A DNA stretch of 38,762 nucleotides from a bacterium (GTDB lineage: Bacteria; Planctomycetota; SZUA-567), in NCBI GenBank assembly GCA_003249795.1, contig QKHZ01000111.1, positions 1-38,762 on the forward strand. Direction: 5' to 3'. This document shows positions 18,307-27,084 of the stretch, one piece after another. Positions within the stretch are counted from its first letter, which is position 1; each line of letters begins with the position of its first letter. A program made the position numbers and the translations under genes. The notes under the pieces were generated by a model that saw nothing but the letters and a program-made list of their open reading frames with translations, made no database searches and had not been told where the DNA came from.

Positions 18307-19329
18307 CTACTCTTTGACCAGTCCCAGCCAGCGCTTCACCGGCGGGCGGCGATCCCATAATTTCAGGCACGGCACCGCAACCAGTGATAACAGCTTGAGT
18401 ACGCCCCGGCCGAACCGATACGCACGCGAATTCAGCAGCGCCCTGGCATCTGCGCAGTCCCGCTTCTCTTCCTGCAGAACTCCCTCGTGCAAATGTTGCA
18501 TCATTTGTGCAAAAGCAGGCGGATGTTCTGCAACAAATGCATCGAGCCATGACCAGTGGCTTACCATGTTGTGCACATGATAGGGATGGGCAAGCGTCAG
18601 GTAGTTTTGCTGCACCCACGTCAAGTCGTTGCGTGCGCCTCCGGTCAGTTGTTCATAATACCGGCTTTTGTTCAAAACCTGTTTGGGAAAGAGTAATGAA
18701 TAATGAAACAGTCGTACCCCGAGTGACTGCAGGCGGTCACCGGTCAGCGGCTTGATTTTATAGACATCGCGTCCTGTTTCGTCCAGTACCGTCGGCGGGC
18801 GGTGGCGTAGATATGTGTATCCCGGCCCCCACTTGAACATCCGCCTGAACTGACATCCGCCTCCGCGAAGCCGGATGCCGTCGACGCAGATGGTCGGATC
18901 TCCCCAGAACGTCAGCGTATTGAAACTCGCGGCGGTGTATCCTTTTTCCAACTCATTCAGAATCGTTTTCATGTCGTCAGGATGATAAAACTCGTCGCCA
19001 TCAACCTGCCAGAGCCAGTCGCCAGTAGCGCGTTTTGCATACGCGCGGCTCATCTCGTCTTTTTCACCTGGCCAGAAACCATCGGGATGCCCTTCGTCCT
19101 CGGCGGTGACCAGAACGACTTTGTTTTCCGGATCTTCATGTTTCTGAAAATCGCGGATCGTTTGCAGGGTTGTATCGCGGCTGTGGCCGTCCTCAGTAGC
19201 CAGCCCCTTCGCATTCGGCGTCGGCCCCTCGACTACGATGATCTGATGGGCAAACGGCAAGAGCCCCCGCAGGCAGTAGCGGATGAACGGCTCTCCATTT
19301 AGCACAATGATTCCAAACGTAATCCGCAT
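18307..19329 (-). CDS. Family 2-like glycosyltransferase
   Basis: A GT-A type enzyme of about 340 residues. FGIIVLNGEPFIRYCL and QIIVVEGP form the nucleotide-binding half, and WQVDGDEFYHPDD supplies the acidic metal motif. An insert between these strands (ATEDGHSRDTTLQTI) is typical of a less-studied GT2 branch. Two ATGs are adjacent; the second (19329) sits better behind GAGGG, the first is at 19332. It is the first gene of the minus-strand cluster, 53 bases from a good promoter, and is divergent from the protein kinase gene. Confidence 0.82.
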   Translation of the reverse strand: MRITFGIIVLNGEPFIRYCLRGLLPFAHQIIVVEGPTPNAKGLATEDGHSRDTTLQTIRDFQKHEDPENKVVLVTAEDEGHPDGFWPGEKDEMSRAYAKRATGDWLWQVDGDEFYHPDDMKTILNELEKGYTAASFNTLTFWGDPTICVDGIRLRGGGCQFRRMFKWGPGYTYLRHRPPTVLDETGRDVYKIKPLTGDRLQSLGVRLFHYSLLFPKQVLNKSRYYEQLTGGARNDLTWVQQNYLTLAHPYHVHNMVSHWSWLDAFVAEHPPAFAQMMQHLHEGVLQEEKRDCADARALLNSRAYRFGRGVLKLLSLVAVPCLKLWDRRPPVKRWLGLVKE

Positions 19330-19381
19330 CATCCCTCACACAGCCTTGTATCGATTCACAAAAGGAATACCGACTTCTTTC

Positions 19382-19410
19382 AGGATACAGATCTTGAGGC
19401 CAAAGGTCAA
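19382..19410 (-). promoter_or_regulatory. Sigma-70 promoter of the glycosyltransferase operon
   Basis: On the minus strand TTGACC (19410-19405) and TATCCT (19387-19382) are 17 bases apart. The predicted start near 19375 leaves a leader of about 45 bases before the first gene. Confidence 0.6.
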
Positions 19411-19484
19411 TTCTGTGTTGAATTGCGTTACACTGAAAGTTTGTGTTGTGTTAAGGAATTTTATCACCCGCTGCCGGAAAGCGG

Positions 19485-19513
19485 TTGACGAACTCGTCCC
19501 AAGGCCCTACAAT
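19485..19513 (+). promoter_or_regulatory. Sigma-70 promoter of the protein kinase gene
   Basis: TTGACG (19485-19490) and TACAAT (19508-19513) are separated by 17 bases. It points away from the glycosyltransferase promoter about 75 bases away, so both units could share regulation. Confidence 0.7.
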
Positions 19514-19542
19514 AGAGTATCTTACAGGGTGCAATGCTCTAT

Positions 19543-19576
19543 CGAAAACGAACATGTCTCTTTTCGTTACATGTTC
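19543..19576 (+). promoter_or_regulatory. Two interlocking hairpins in the kinase leader
   Basis: GAACATGT (19550-19557) can pair with ACATGTTC (19569-19576). CGAAAA (19543-19548) can pair with TTTTCG (19561-19566). Each stem uses the loop of the other, so they would exclude one another or form a pseudoknot. They end about 20 bases before the kinase start codon. Function is unproven; the 8-base palindrome could instead be a protein-binding site. Confidence 0.45.
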
Positions 19577-19597
19577 ACAGGTGCGGATGGCTGAACA

Positions 19598-20950
19598 ATG
19601 AATATCAAAAAACTCAGCGGCAGAACGATCCAACGCACCACGCTGTCGAATCTTGGGCGTGACAGCTCCAAATCACGCATGCAGGAGTATGGCGACCAGA
19701 TCCTCGAGGCTATCGTCAAAGGCCAGAAACCACTTGAATCGTCCAGCCGCTACGAAATCATCGAGCCGCTTGGCGAAGGCGGCATGGGGTCGGTGTTTCT
19801 GGCCGAACACGTCTCTGCCGGTGACATCCGCAAGCGTGTGGCGATCAAAGTCATTAAAGATACACACGACGAATTTGCGCTCAACAACTTCATTCAGGAA
19901 GCACGAATCTGTGCGCAGCTGAGTCAAGGAACGATTGTCGAGTTGCTTGCGCTTGAGCATATGGAACTGACCATCCCCGGACGGCGCAATCCCCGCACCG
20001 GCGGCATCGAGCCAAAGCGCAAAAGCAAACTCTATTTCATGGTCATGGAGTTTATCGACGGTCCCGGCTTTGACCATGTCCTGAGCCAGCACAAAACGCA
20101 CGGTGTGCTGATGCATCCGGCGATTATCGGGTTTATCCTGAATAAGTCGGCGATTGCGCTGGCAGAAGCGCATGCGCTGGTCGATGATCAGGGGCACCCG
20201 ATGGGACTTGTCCACCGCGACATTTCCCCAAGCAATATCCTGATTGCCGCAAAAGCCGGAATTACCAAGCTGGCCGACTTCGGCGTTGCCAAAGCGTTCC
20301 AGGACTTTCAGGGATCGGTCGATGAAGATACGCAGGTCGTGGGTAAACCCCGCTACATGGCGCCTGAACAGCTTGAAGGCCGCGCGGAAGCTGCCAGTGA
20401 TATCTGGTCGCTCGGGGTGATCGCCTACGAAGCGCTGACCGGATATGCACCGTACCGCGTACAGGGCGATTCGCTCAACGCGATTGTCAACAATCTGCGC
20501 AAACAACATTTGCACAAGTTGCGGACGCCTGCCGAGATTTTGCGCTACCGCAGTAATTATTATAACATCGAGTCGTTTTCAGAACTTATCATGGCGTGCC
20601 TCCAGCAGAAACCGTGCGACCGGCCGACCTCGCAGGAGTTTATCGACGCGATGGAAAGCACGTTTCTCTATAGCCAAGGGCTGGGGCCGACCAACAAAAC
20701 GCTGGCGGCGTATCTGAAGATCCTGGACCGCGTGCAGGACATTCTTGAATTTCCGGATTCCGTCGAGCTTCTGGAGTCGGAAGAGGCGCGGGTGATGCGC
20801 AAAGTCCTTCGCATCAAGTCGGTTCAGCATTGCTTCCGCAAGCGCACGGCGTCGATGTATTCGCGTGACTTCCTGATTGCGTTGAAAAACAAAGAGATGA
20901 ACCCGTGTCTCTACCACGGCCTGATCGGTCCGTACGAACCGGATCTCTAA
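19598..20950 (+). CDS. Soluble Ser/Thr protein kinase (PknB/Hanks type)
   Basis: The 450-residue protein has all main kinase motifs: the glycine loop GEGGMGSV (59-66), K84 in VAIKVI, E101, HRDISPSN with H206-R207-D208, DFG (227-229), and YMAPEQ (253-258). An insert of about 25 basic residues (IPGRRNPRTGGIEPKRKSK) lies between the N-lobe strands. No transmembrane helix and no sensor domain are seen, so the enzyme should be cytoplasmic. The C-terminal 120 residues after the kinase fold are helical and unassigned. The start at 19598 has a weak GGATGG site. The gene is divergent from a surface-glycan operon, suggesting but not proving that it regulates envelope synthesis. Confidence 0.9.
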   Translation: MNIKKLSGRTIQRTTLSNLGRDSSKSRMQEYGDQILEAIVKGQKPLESSSRYEIIEPLGEGGMGSVFLAEHVSAGDIRKRVAIKVIKDTHDEFALNNFIQEARICAQLSQGTIVELLALEHMELTIPGRRNPRTGGIEPKRKSKLYFMVMEFIDGPGFDHVLSQHKTHGVLMHPAIIGFILNKSAIALAEAHALVDDQGHPMGLVHRDISPSNILIAAKAGITKLADFGVAKAFQDFQGSVDEDTQVVGKPRYMAPEQLEGRAEAASDIWSLGVIAYEALTGYAPYRVQGDSLNAIVNNLRKQHLHKLRTPAEILRYRSNYYNIESFSELIMACLQQKPCDRPTSQEFIDAMESTFLYSQGLGPTNKTLAAYLKILDRVQDILEFPDSVELLESEEARVMRKVLRIKSVQHCFRKRTASMYSRDFLIALKNKEMNPCLYHGLIGPYEPDL

Positions 20951-20974
20951 TCTCGAATCGCAAACCAGCGCTTT

Positions 20975-22699
20975 TTATATTCCACAGTCGTTCGCGTTAT
21001 TCTGCTCAATCAGTTCATTCAATGAGCGTCCGATTTGGATAGGGATATTTCCCAGTTGCGTCGACAGTTCATCGCCTTTCCATGAGCGGACAAAATCCTG
21101 TCGCCGGAAACACTGGGACGATGAAAATGGATTGGCGGATAGACCGCCATATTCGCGGAACTCTTTCATCTGTGGCCCTGTCAACGTGATCCGGTCGATC
21201 AGTTTCAAGTCTGTACCAATTGCGCGCAGTACCCGCACAAAGTTTCCTTCTTTTAACGGCTCGGAATCTTTTCGTGCCAAATGCACCAACCGCGCCAGCC
21301 GGCCGATTTTCGAAATGCATCCCATCCGGCACAATCGCGCAAACACCTTTGCGCCGAATGAGCGGCCCGCGCCTTCGCGAGAGCTGAACCACGGGGCGGT
21401 GACCGTGACCTCGCGTTTTTCCGAAAGTCTCGCTTCACCTTCCGGCAGGTTCGGCTTTAGTTGCAGATCCGGCCGCAGTGTCCAGCCCGCCGAACTGATG
21501 CGTCTGTTGTCCTGACTGAGCCCCGCATAGCCGCAGGAGCTGAATACGAGTTGCCCCAGAGATTTGTCATACACTTTCAAAATACCGCCGCGCGAAGCGC
21601 CAAAGACAATATAATATTGTTGGCCCGAGCGCAGATAAAGCCCCGCCTGCCGGAACACCCTCTCACATTCACGTTCACGCGGAAGCTCTGCCGCTTGAGG
21701 CTCTTCGTTCGCGTCTTCTGAAATCGCCTGTTCATATGCCATGCAGATACTGGAGTAGAAGACGATGTCATCGCGCAGGTATGCGCTGCCGCTGCCGCCA
21801 CTGTCACCGTCGGCCAGTCCGCAAACGCCTGCACGCACCATCGCCTCAGCTAAAGGATATTCATCTGCAAGAAGTTCGCACCCGCTCGGGAAAAACCGTA
21901 CTCCCTCACGGCTTGCATACTCACCGCCGATGCTGTCGTCAGGATGCAGGAAATATTGCAGAAACGATAATGATGACGTGACGGCTGAGTCGATCCGCAT
22001 TCTGTCTTCTGCATGTTGCCTGCAAACCGACAGATACTGTAGAGTCAACGACTGGACTGACGGGTCTGCCCCGCCGCATTCGTAAAACCAACCTTCTTCT
22101 GACTGCCGCGATAATCCATCGTTTAACCATGTCTGCCCGAGCCGTTTCAGTGACGGATTAGACAAAAGTGTTGAAAGCTGCAGCGTCGCCGAGGCGGCTG
22201 CAAAACGGTTCAGACTGCGGCAGGCATCTTTTGCTTCAGCGCTTGAAATGGCCAATTGTTTTTGCAGCTTTTCGCAACATTGTTCGAGGACGGTTTTCCA
22301 GCGTGTTTGAAGATCTTGCGGAAGTTTATCGTTAAGGATACGGTAGAGTTGAACAATATCGTGTAACGCCAGAGCCAGTTCTTCCCCGCAGCGGTTTTCA
22401 GAAATCACGTGCTCGATCCAGAAACGGATCCCGTCGGTAATCCAGCCCAGCAGCGCCGGTTGTCCGTAATAGTCGTTTGCCGGAAACGAGTAGGAGTACA
22501 CCGTACCCAGACACAGCAGTCCGCGTTGCATTTCGAGATTCGGATGAGGATTTGTGCGTCCGGCCCAGAACGCGGGGTCAAGGCATCCGCATGTCGAAGA
22601 GATTGCAGACCTATCCAGCGCCGAAAGAAGTCGTCGCGCCGCCTGCAGAAGAAGCTGCTCATAATACCGCTTGCGCTCTGTGCGCGTGAGGGTTTTCAT
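20975..22699 (-). CDS. Heparinase II/III- or alginate-lyase-like protein, function unproven
   Basis: A 574-residue protein with no signal peptide. The first 330 residues are helical, with repeated aromatic and Trp positions as in the alpha/alpha toroid of polysaccharide lyases. The segment GWFYECGGADPSVQSLTLQYL is typical of heparinase-like folds. The second half (from about 360) looks beta-rich (YYIVFGASRGGILKVYDKS, GLSQDNRRI), matching the beta-sandwich that follows the toroid. Catalytic residues cannot be assigned by eye. It could process or bind a surface glycan in the cytoplasm, or be a degenerate member. The ATG has an AGGGAAC site and the gene has its own strong promoter. Confidence 0.6.
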   Translation of the reverse strand: MKTLTRTERKRYYEQLLLQAARRLLSALDRSAISSTCGCLDPAFWAGRTNPHPNLEMQRGLLCLGTVYSYSFPANDYYGQPALLGWITDGIRFWIEHVISENRCGEELALALHDIVQLYRILNDKLPQDLQTRWKTVLEQCCEKLQKQLAISSAEAKDACRSLNRFAAASATLQLSTLLSNPSLKRLGQTWLNDGLSRQSEEGWFYECGGADPSVQSLTLQYLSVCRQHAEDRMRIDSAVTSSLSFLQYFLHPDDSIGGEYASREGVRFFPSGCELLADEYPLAEAMVRAGVCGLADGDSGGSGSAYLRDDIVFYSSICMAYEQAISEDANEEPQAAELPRERECERVFRQAGLYLRSGQQYYIVFGASRGGILKVYDKSLGQLVFSSCGYAGLSQDNRRISSAGWTLRPDLQLKPNLPEGEARLSEKREVTVTAPWFSSREGAGRSFGAKVFARLCRMGCISKIGRLARLVHLARKDSEPLKEGNFVRVLRAIGTDLKLIDRITLTGPQMKEFREYGGLSANPFSSSQCFRRQDFVRSWKGDELSTQLGNIPIQIGRSLNELIEQNNANDCGI

Positions 22700-22731
22700 T
22701 CTGTTCCCTGTCGGTTTTGTCTACGGCAACA

Positions 22732-22760
22732 ATTATATCCACTCACACCGGCGCATTCAA
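22732..22760 (-). promoter_or_regulatory. Sigma-70 promoter of the lyase-like gene
   Basis: On the minus strand TTGAAT (22760-22755) and a perfect TATAAT (22737-22732) are 17 bases apart, giving a leader of about 26 bases. Further upstream on the same strand, TCGGTT and AACCGA form a 6-base stem around 22783-22803, which may separate this gene from waaF. Confidence 0.75.
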
Positions 22761-22830
22761 AGAAAAGCTCTCTCTGCATGTCGGTTGTTTCAATTAACCG
22801 ATTCTGACTTTATCCTCAACTGAACGGAAA

Positions 22831-23895
22831 TTAAAGACTAGCCTGTTCGCACACTTCGGTAAATGCCGCAACGACATCACTTGCAGAAATCGCCGCCAAC
22901 GCCTCACGGGCTTGCTGCTGAACCGCCGGATCTTTCAGGTCAGGCGTAACCATTCCGCCGCGTCCGACGTTTTTCACGAATTTTCCGAGGGCGTGGGTGC
23001 GAGAGGGTTCGGTAATGCCGAAGATCGCAACCGTCGGTTTTTGCAGAGCCGCCGCAACGTGTGAGCCGCCGGAGTCGCCGCCGATAAACGCGTCTGCTGC
23101 ATCCATCAGGCCGAGAAATCCGGACATCCCCGTCGCACCGGCCAGATTGCGCGCGCCTTTTCCGGCAACGTCACAAATCTGCTGGCACCGGTCTTTGTCT
23201 TTGGCCAGTCCTGTCACGAGACTCACCCAGCCTGCAGTTTCATACAACCGCTTTGCCACTTCACCATAGCGCTCTGGCAACCAGTCCTTGACCGGCCCGT
23301 AAGCACTCACCGGTGCCATCGCGATCGTCTTCGTTCCGGGCTTTAAGTCTAAACCGGCTAGTACCTGCGCCGCTTCTTTTCTGCCTTTCTCCGGAACGAC
23401 AAGCACCGGATTGTCCAGCATGGTTGACGCGCCCAGCTTAGTCAGAAGATAGAGATAATAATCGGCCTGATGCGCCGCCAGAATTTCTTTTGTAGGAGCA
23501 ACGCTTGTCGTCAGAAACAGGCCGCGCCCGTCACGCGAGAAGCCGATCCGCTGTTTTGCTCCCGTGCGCCACAGCCACAAGCCGCTGGAAAAGCTGTTTG
23601 TCAGTAAAATCCCGGCGTCGATATTACGAGACTTCAGCGCGCAGCCTTCGTTCCATAACGCCAGCAGCGTTTTTAACCCACCCGATGGCGGACAGGTTAT
23701 GACTTCATCCACGTCGGGACTTGCGGAAAAGCAGTCGGCCAGGTGAGGCCTGCATGCAGCGAGAATTGATGCCGTTGGAAAAGTTTCGCGCAACCGGCGG
23801 AACACTGGCAGCGCCATGACGCAATCGCCCAGCCAGTTTGGTGCGCGTACAAGGATTGTTTTGGGCGTTGGCTGAGTGTCAGTATGGTGTGACAT
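22831..23895 (-). CDS. waaF: ADP-heptose:LPS heptosyltransferase (GT9)
   Basis: The 354-residue protein begins its first domain with RAPNWLGDCVMALPVFRRL, the WaaF signature. GGDSGGSHVAAAL with the following IFGITEPSRTHALG is the ADP-heptose binding region. It transfers heptose from ADP-heptose to the inner core of LPS at the cytoplasmic face of the inner membrane. Length is normal for GT9. Its ATG shares a base with the lgt stop (TAATG, 23893-23897), so the two are co-translated. WaaF is favoured over WaaC by the N-W-L-G-D start. The gene shows the organism makes heptose-containing LPS. Confidence 0.9.
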   Translation of the reverse strand: MSHHTDTQPTPKTILVRAPNWLGDCVMALPVFRRLRETFPTASILAACRPHLADCFSASPDVDEVITCPPSGGLKTLLALWNEGCALKSRNIDAGILLTNSFSSGLWLWRTGAKQRIGFSRDGRGLFLTTSVAPTKEILAAHQADYYLYLLTKLGASTMLDNPVLVVPEKGRKEAAQVLAGLDLKPGTKTIAMAPVSAYGPVKDWLPERYGEVAKRLYETAGWVSLVTGLAKDKDRCQQICDVAGKGARNLAGATGMSGFLGLMDAADAFIGGDSGGSHVAAALQKPTVAIFGITEPSRTHALGKFVKNVGRGGMVTPDLKDPAVQQQAREALAAISASDVVAAFTEVCEQASL

Positions 23896-24830
23896 TACGA
23901 TTGATTCTTTCCCTCATCATCCGAAACCGGCGTGCCGCTGGCGTTCGCTTTCTCTGCAATCCCGGATGCGTGCCGTTTCAGAATCATCCACAATAGAATG
24001 GTCACCATCAGCGTCGCAATCGCCAGAATCTGACCGAGTCGTAATCCCGGGAAACTGCCGATTGCCCAGTACGGTGGCGTGTCATCACGAACCAATTCCA
24101 GTAAAAACCGGATCACCGAGTAGCCGCCCAAAAATCCAAGAAATGATTTTCCGGAAAACTCCGAAGACGGATGAAGCAGGCGCAGCTTTTCCCATCCTAC
24201 AATTGCCAGCGCCAGAAGCAGGAGGCTGACAGTTGCATATAACTGTGCCGGATGCACCGCAAACGGAATTGTCGTTTCGGTGTAGCCCAGCGCGTGCGCC
24301 ACCGGCCACAACTCGTCAAACTTCATGTAGTGGTATTCATGCACAAAGCTGTCTGCCGGAAAGTGGACACCGAGCGGAAAACCGGGCGCGCAGATTTTTC
24401 CCCAGCAGCAGCCGTTTAAAAAACAGCCGACACGGCCAATAGCAACCCCAACCGCCATCGCCGGGGCAAAGCAGTCAGCCATCTTCCAGAAGGCAACCTT
24501 GCGTGAATGTGTAATCCAGACGGAGACCAGCATTCCGGCGATCAGTCCGCCCTGAAATGTCAGTCCGCCTTCCCAGATCTTGAACCAGTCGGCAATTGTC
24601 GCACCGGCAGGCAGGTCAAACAGGATAAACGCCAGACGCGAACCAATGACACCCGCAAGCACCGCGTACAGCGCAAGGTCTGTCACCACCTGCCGCTCAA
24701 TTCCGCGCGCACGGGCACGTCGGCCTGCAATCCACGTTGTCAGTAGAAATCCGATGGCGAGCATCGTCCCGTATGCGTAAACAGGGACCGATCCCCAAGG
24801 CAAGGGAATGGAAAAGAAAATCCTGTGCAT
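23895..24830 (-). CDS. lgt: Prolipoprotein diacylglyceryl transferase
   Basis: A 311-residue polytopic membrane protein with about seven hydrophobic segments. Family motifs are VYAYGTMLAIGF near the N-terminus, GGLTFQGGLIAGM, the signature GRVGCFLNGCCWG, HPAQLY, and VRDDTPPYW near the end. It transfers diacylglycerol from phosphatidylglycerol to the lipobox cysteine of prelipoproteins in the inner membrane. The Cys-rich signature replaces the Asn-containing GRIGNF form of enterobacteria. The C-terminal tail is charged. The start has a GGAGAGGG site. It is co-translated with waaF. Confidence 0.95.
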   Translation of the reverse strand: MHRIFFSIPLPWGSVPVYAYGTMLAIGFLLTTWIAGRRARARGIERQVVTDLALYAVLAGVIGSRLAFILFDLPAGATIADWFKIWEGGLTFQGGLIAGMLVSVWITHSRKVAFWKMADCFAPAMAVGVAIGRVGCFLNGCCWGKICAPGFPLGVHFPADSFVHEYHYMKFDELWPVAHALGYTETTIPFAVHPAQLYATVSLLLLALAIVGWEKLRLLHPSSEFSGKSFLGFLGGYSVIRFLLELVRDDTPPYWAIGSFPGLRLGQILAIATLMVTILLWMILKRHASGIAEKANASGTPVSDDEGKNQS

Positions 24831-24876
24831 CGGCGCCCTCTCCCTGTTGCGGCGGCTAGCCCCTGCTCACTCACAC

Positions 24877-25731
24877 TCAGCAGGCGGGATCCACCAGCAT
24901 GTTGTCGATCAGGCGCACGTCACCGACAAAGACCGCTCCGGCAAGCAACACCATCTCGTCGATCGTCTCGACATCATCCAGCGTTTCGGTTGAGACGATG
25001 TTCATGTAATCAATCTCAATATCGCCGTGGGCAAGAATGTGCTCACACATCTGGTTAATGACCGTGAGGCTGTTTTTCTCGCCTGATTCGATCAGTTCTT
25101 TGCCTAGCTCCAGCGCACCGAACAGCGCCAGTGCTTCTTCACGTTGCTCGTCAGTCAGGCGTTTGTTGCGGCTGCTCATGGCAAGGCCGTCTTTTTCGCG
25201 GATGATCGGGCAGATCTCGACCTTGAGCGGGAAGTTCAGATCACGGACCATGCGTTGGATCACAAGCGCCTGCTGCGCGTCTTTCTGTCCGAAATAGGCA
25301 ACGTCCGGATGAACAATATTGAACAACTTGGCCACGACCGTGCACACGCCGATAAAGTGGCCGCTGCCTCGCGCGATGCCGCACAGGTGGTTTGTCAGCC
25401 GAGTAACCTGTACCATCGTCTCGTTGTCGGAGTGGTACATGTGTTCCGCTTCCGGCGTGAAGACGATGGTTGCGCCCGCATCTTCAGCCAGAGCCAGATC
25501 CTCTTCCAGAGTCCGCGGATAGTTATCCAGATCCTTTGAATCGTTGAATTGGATCGGGTTGACAAAGATACTCACCACGACTTCATCATTCTCTTCCGCT
25601 GCCTTGCGGATAAGAGAAAGGTGTCCCTCATGCAGCGCACCCATGGTCGGTACAAGGCCGATGGTGACATCCCGTTTCAGCAACTGACGGGCTTCTGCCT
25701 GCATTTCTGCAACTGACGTGATCTGTTTCAT
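24877..25731 (-). CDS. panC: Pantothenate synthetase
   Basis: The 284-residue protein carries all PanC motifs: PTMGALHEGHLSLI, FVNPIQF, GQKDAQQ and MSSRNKRL. It condenses pantoate and beta-alanine with ATP, the last step of pantothenate (CoA precursor) synthesis in the cytoplasm. Length is normal. The ATG has an AGGAAA site. panB and panD are not in the window. It lies 46 bases before lgt and about 120 bases after the HD-domain gene on the same strand. Confidence 0.96.
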   Translation of the reverse strand: MKQITSVAEMQAEARQLLKRDVTIGLVPTMGALHEGHLSLIRKAAEENDEVVVSIFVNPIQFNDSKDLDNYPRTLEEDLALAEDAGATIVFTPEAEHMYHSDNETMVQVTRLTNHLCGIARGSGHFIGVCTVVAKLFNIVHPDVAYFGQKDAQQALVIQRMVRDLNFPLKVEICPIIREKDGLAMSSRNKRLTDEQREEALALFGALELGKELIESGEKNSLTVINQMCEHILAHGDIEIDYMNIVSTETLDDVETIDEMVLLAGAVFVGDVRLIDNMLVDPAC

Positions 25732-25854
25732 CTTGTTTCCTGTTTAAATATGCCGCAGTGCGATGCTGAAATCAGCTGGGCTGTTTTAGAGGTTATTCTT
25801 GCCGTTCTGCAAAGTTCACTTTTCAAAACAAGTCGACGGCTCCCCGCCGCCGCG

Positions 25855-26481
25855 TTAGAATTCACCGGTCATTTCATGCTTAAACGTTTTGAAAAAATCT
25901 TTCTCGTATTGTACGCGCAGTTCAAACATTTCGCGCGAAATATCAAAGTTCAGCGCTGTACGCCAGCGTTTGATCTTCTTCTGGTGCTTGGTGCTGATTG
26001 ACCATTCATATGCGCCGTTTTGCGATTCATCGTGACGGGCTGCATACTGAAAGTTTAGCCAGATTGATTGCGTACCAACATGGTCGAGGATATCCGCATC
26101 CTGCAAAACGCGCGAACTGACCGCAAGGTTTTTATTTCCGCTACGGACATTATGTTCGATTACCATCTTGCCGATCCTGCGAAGGGCCGCTTTATCAAAA
26201 AACGGGTCGAGTAATGTTATGATAAGCGCCGCACCGTTTTTCTCATGTGGTTCGATGCCTTTGGCAACATCGTGAAAAAGGCCCGCCGCATACAACTCGT
26301 CCGGATCGACCTTGTCGCTTTGGCCGATCGCGTCGATAATCCGCTGCGCCATCTTCGCCACACGCATCCCGTGATAAAATCCATATCCTGATTCACGCGC
26401 CGTATGGGTTACACGGCCTGCCATGGTCGTGCGAGCCAGTTGGGTCAATGACTGAACTTTCGAACGTGTTCTTGCCATCAT
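25855..26481 (-). CDS. HD-domain phosphohydrolase-like protein
   Basis: The protein shows the HD metal-binding pattern: a first His in GYGFYHGMRVA, the HD pair in AAGLFHDVAKG, a His in IEHNVRSGN, and an Asp in DADILDHVG. This places it with predicted HD-superfamily hydrolases such as the YqeK group, often acting on nucleotides. The substrate is unknown. The start is uncertain. I chose the ATG pair at 26481/26478 behind a TGGAG site. ATG 26529 or GTG 26556, which overlaps folK, would add up to 25 residues. No membrane segment is present. Confidence 0.75.
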   Translation of the reverse strand: MMARTRSKVQSLTQLARTTMAGRVTHTARESGYGFYHGMRVAKMAQRIIDAIGQSDKVDPDELYAAGLFHDVAKGIEPHEKNGAALIITLLDPFFDKAALRRIGKMVIEHNVRSGNKNLAVSSRVLQDADILDHVGTQSIWLNFQYAARHDESQNGAYEWSISTKHQKKIKRWRTALNFDISREMFELRVQYEKDFFKTFKHEMTGEF

Positions 26482-26536
26482 ATGGCTCCAGAATTTGATC
26501 CGGCCGAAGCGAGATTGCTCATCACGCATTCCTGAA

Positions 26537-27058
26537 TTATTCAATACAAGATTCACAACAGCCAGAATGCGCGCGTTGCCACTCGTTCAGCAACTGCCGC
26601 ACTGTCTGGTTCAATACCGGATGATATACGCCTTCTGCGATTTCATCCAGCGGCTGCAGGACAAATCCCCGCTCATGCATCCGCGGGTGCGGTACCTGCA
26701 GATTTTTTTCATCCAGAACGGCATTGTCATACAGCAACAGGTCGATATCGATGACTCTCGGCCCCCAGCGCACCGCCGAAGGGCTTCTGTCCCGACCCAG
26801 TGCTTTTTCAATCTGCAGGCACACGCTCAAGAGTTCTTGCGCCTGCAGAGTTGTTTCAACCGAACACGCCGTATTGATATAGCGCGGCTGATTTTCCGGG
26901 CCGCCGACAGGATCGGTTTCGATCATTCCGGCAACCTGCAGGACAGATATTCCGGCGGTTTCCGACAATAGGCTCAAGGCACGGGCAATCGTTTTGCGGC
27001 ACTCACCGAGGTTTGCGCCAAGTCCCAGATACGCCGTTTTTACCGCAGTCCTTGCCAT
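26537..27058 (-). CDS. folK: HPPK (2-amino-4-hydroxy-6-hydroxymethyldihydropteridine pyrophosphokinase)
   Basis: The 173-residue protein starts its domain with AYLGLGANLGE and has the signature RWGPRVIDIDLLLYD, then VPHPRMHERGFVLQPL. It transfers pyrophosphate from ATP to hydroxymethyldihydropterin in folate synthesis. Length is typical of a single-domain HPPK without fused FolB or FolP. It lies 26 bases after dapL on the same strand. The ribosome site is weak (GGAATG). Confidence 0.95.
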   Translation of the reverse strand: MARTAVKTAYLGLGANLGECRKTIARALSLLSETAGISVLQVAGMIETDPVGGPENQPRYINTACSVETTLQAQELLSVCLQIEKALGRDRSPSAVRWGPRVIDIDLLLYDNAVLDEKNLQVPHPRMHERGFVLQPLDEIAEGVYHPVLNQTVRQLLNEWQRAHSGCCESCIE

Positions 27059-27084
27059 CGTTTCATTCCGTCGGTTGTTTGTTT

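Noticed and set aside
19673-20515. Long antisense frame (280 codons) opposite the kinase gene
   Set aside because: It lies wholly within a motif-confirmed kinase gene, shows no recognisable domain and has no ribosome site. It is a shadow of GC-rich coding sequence.
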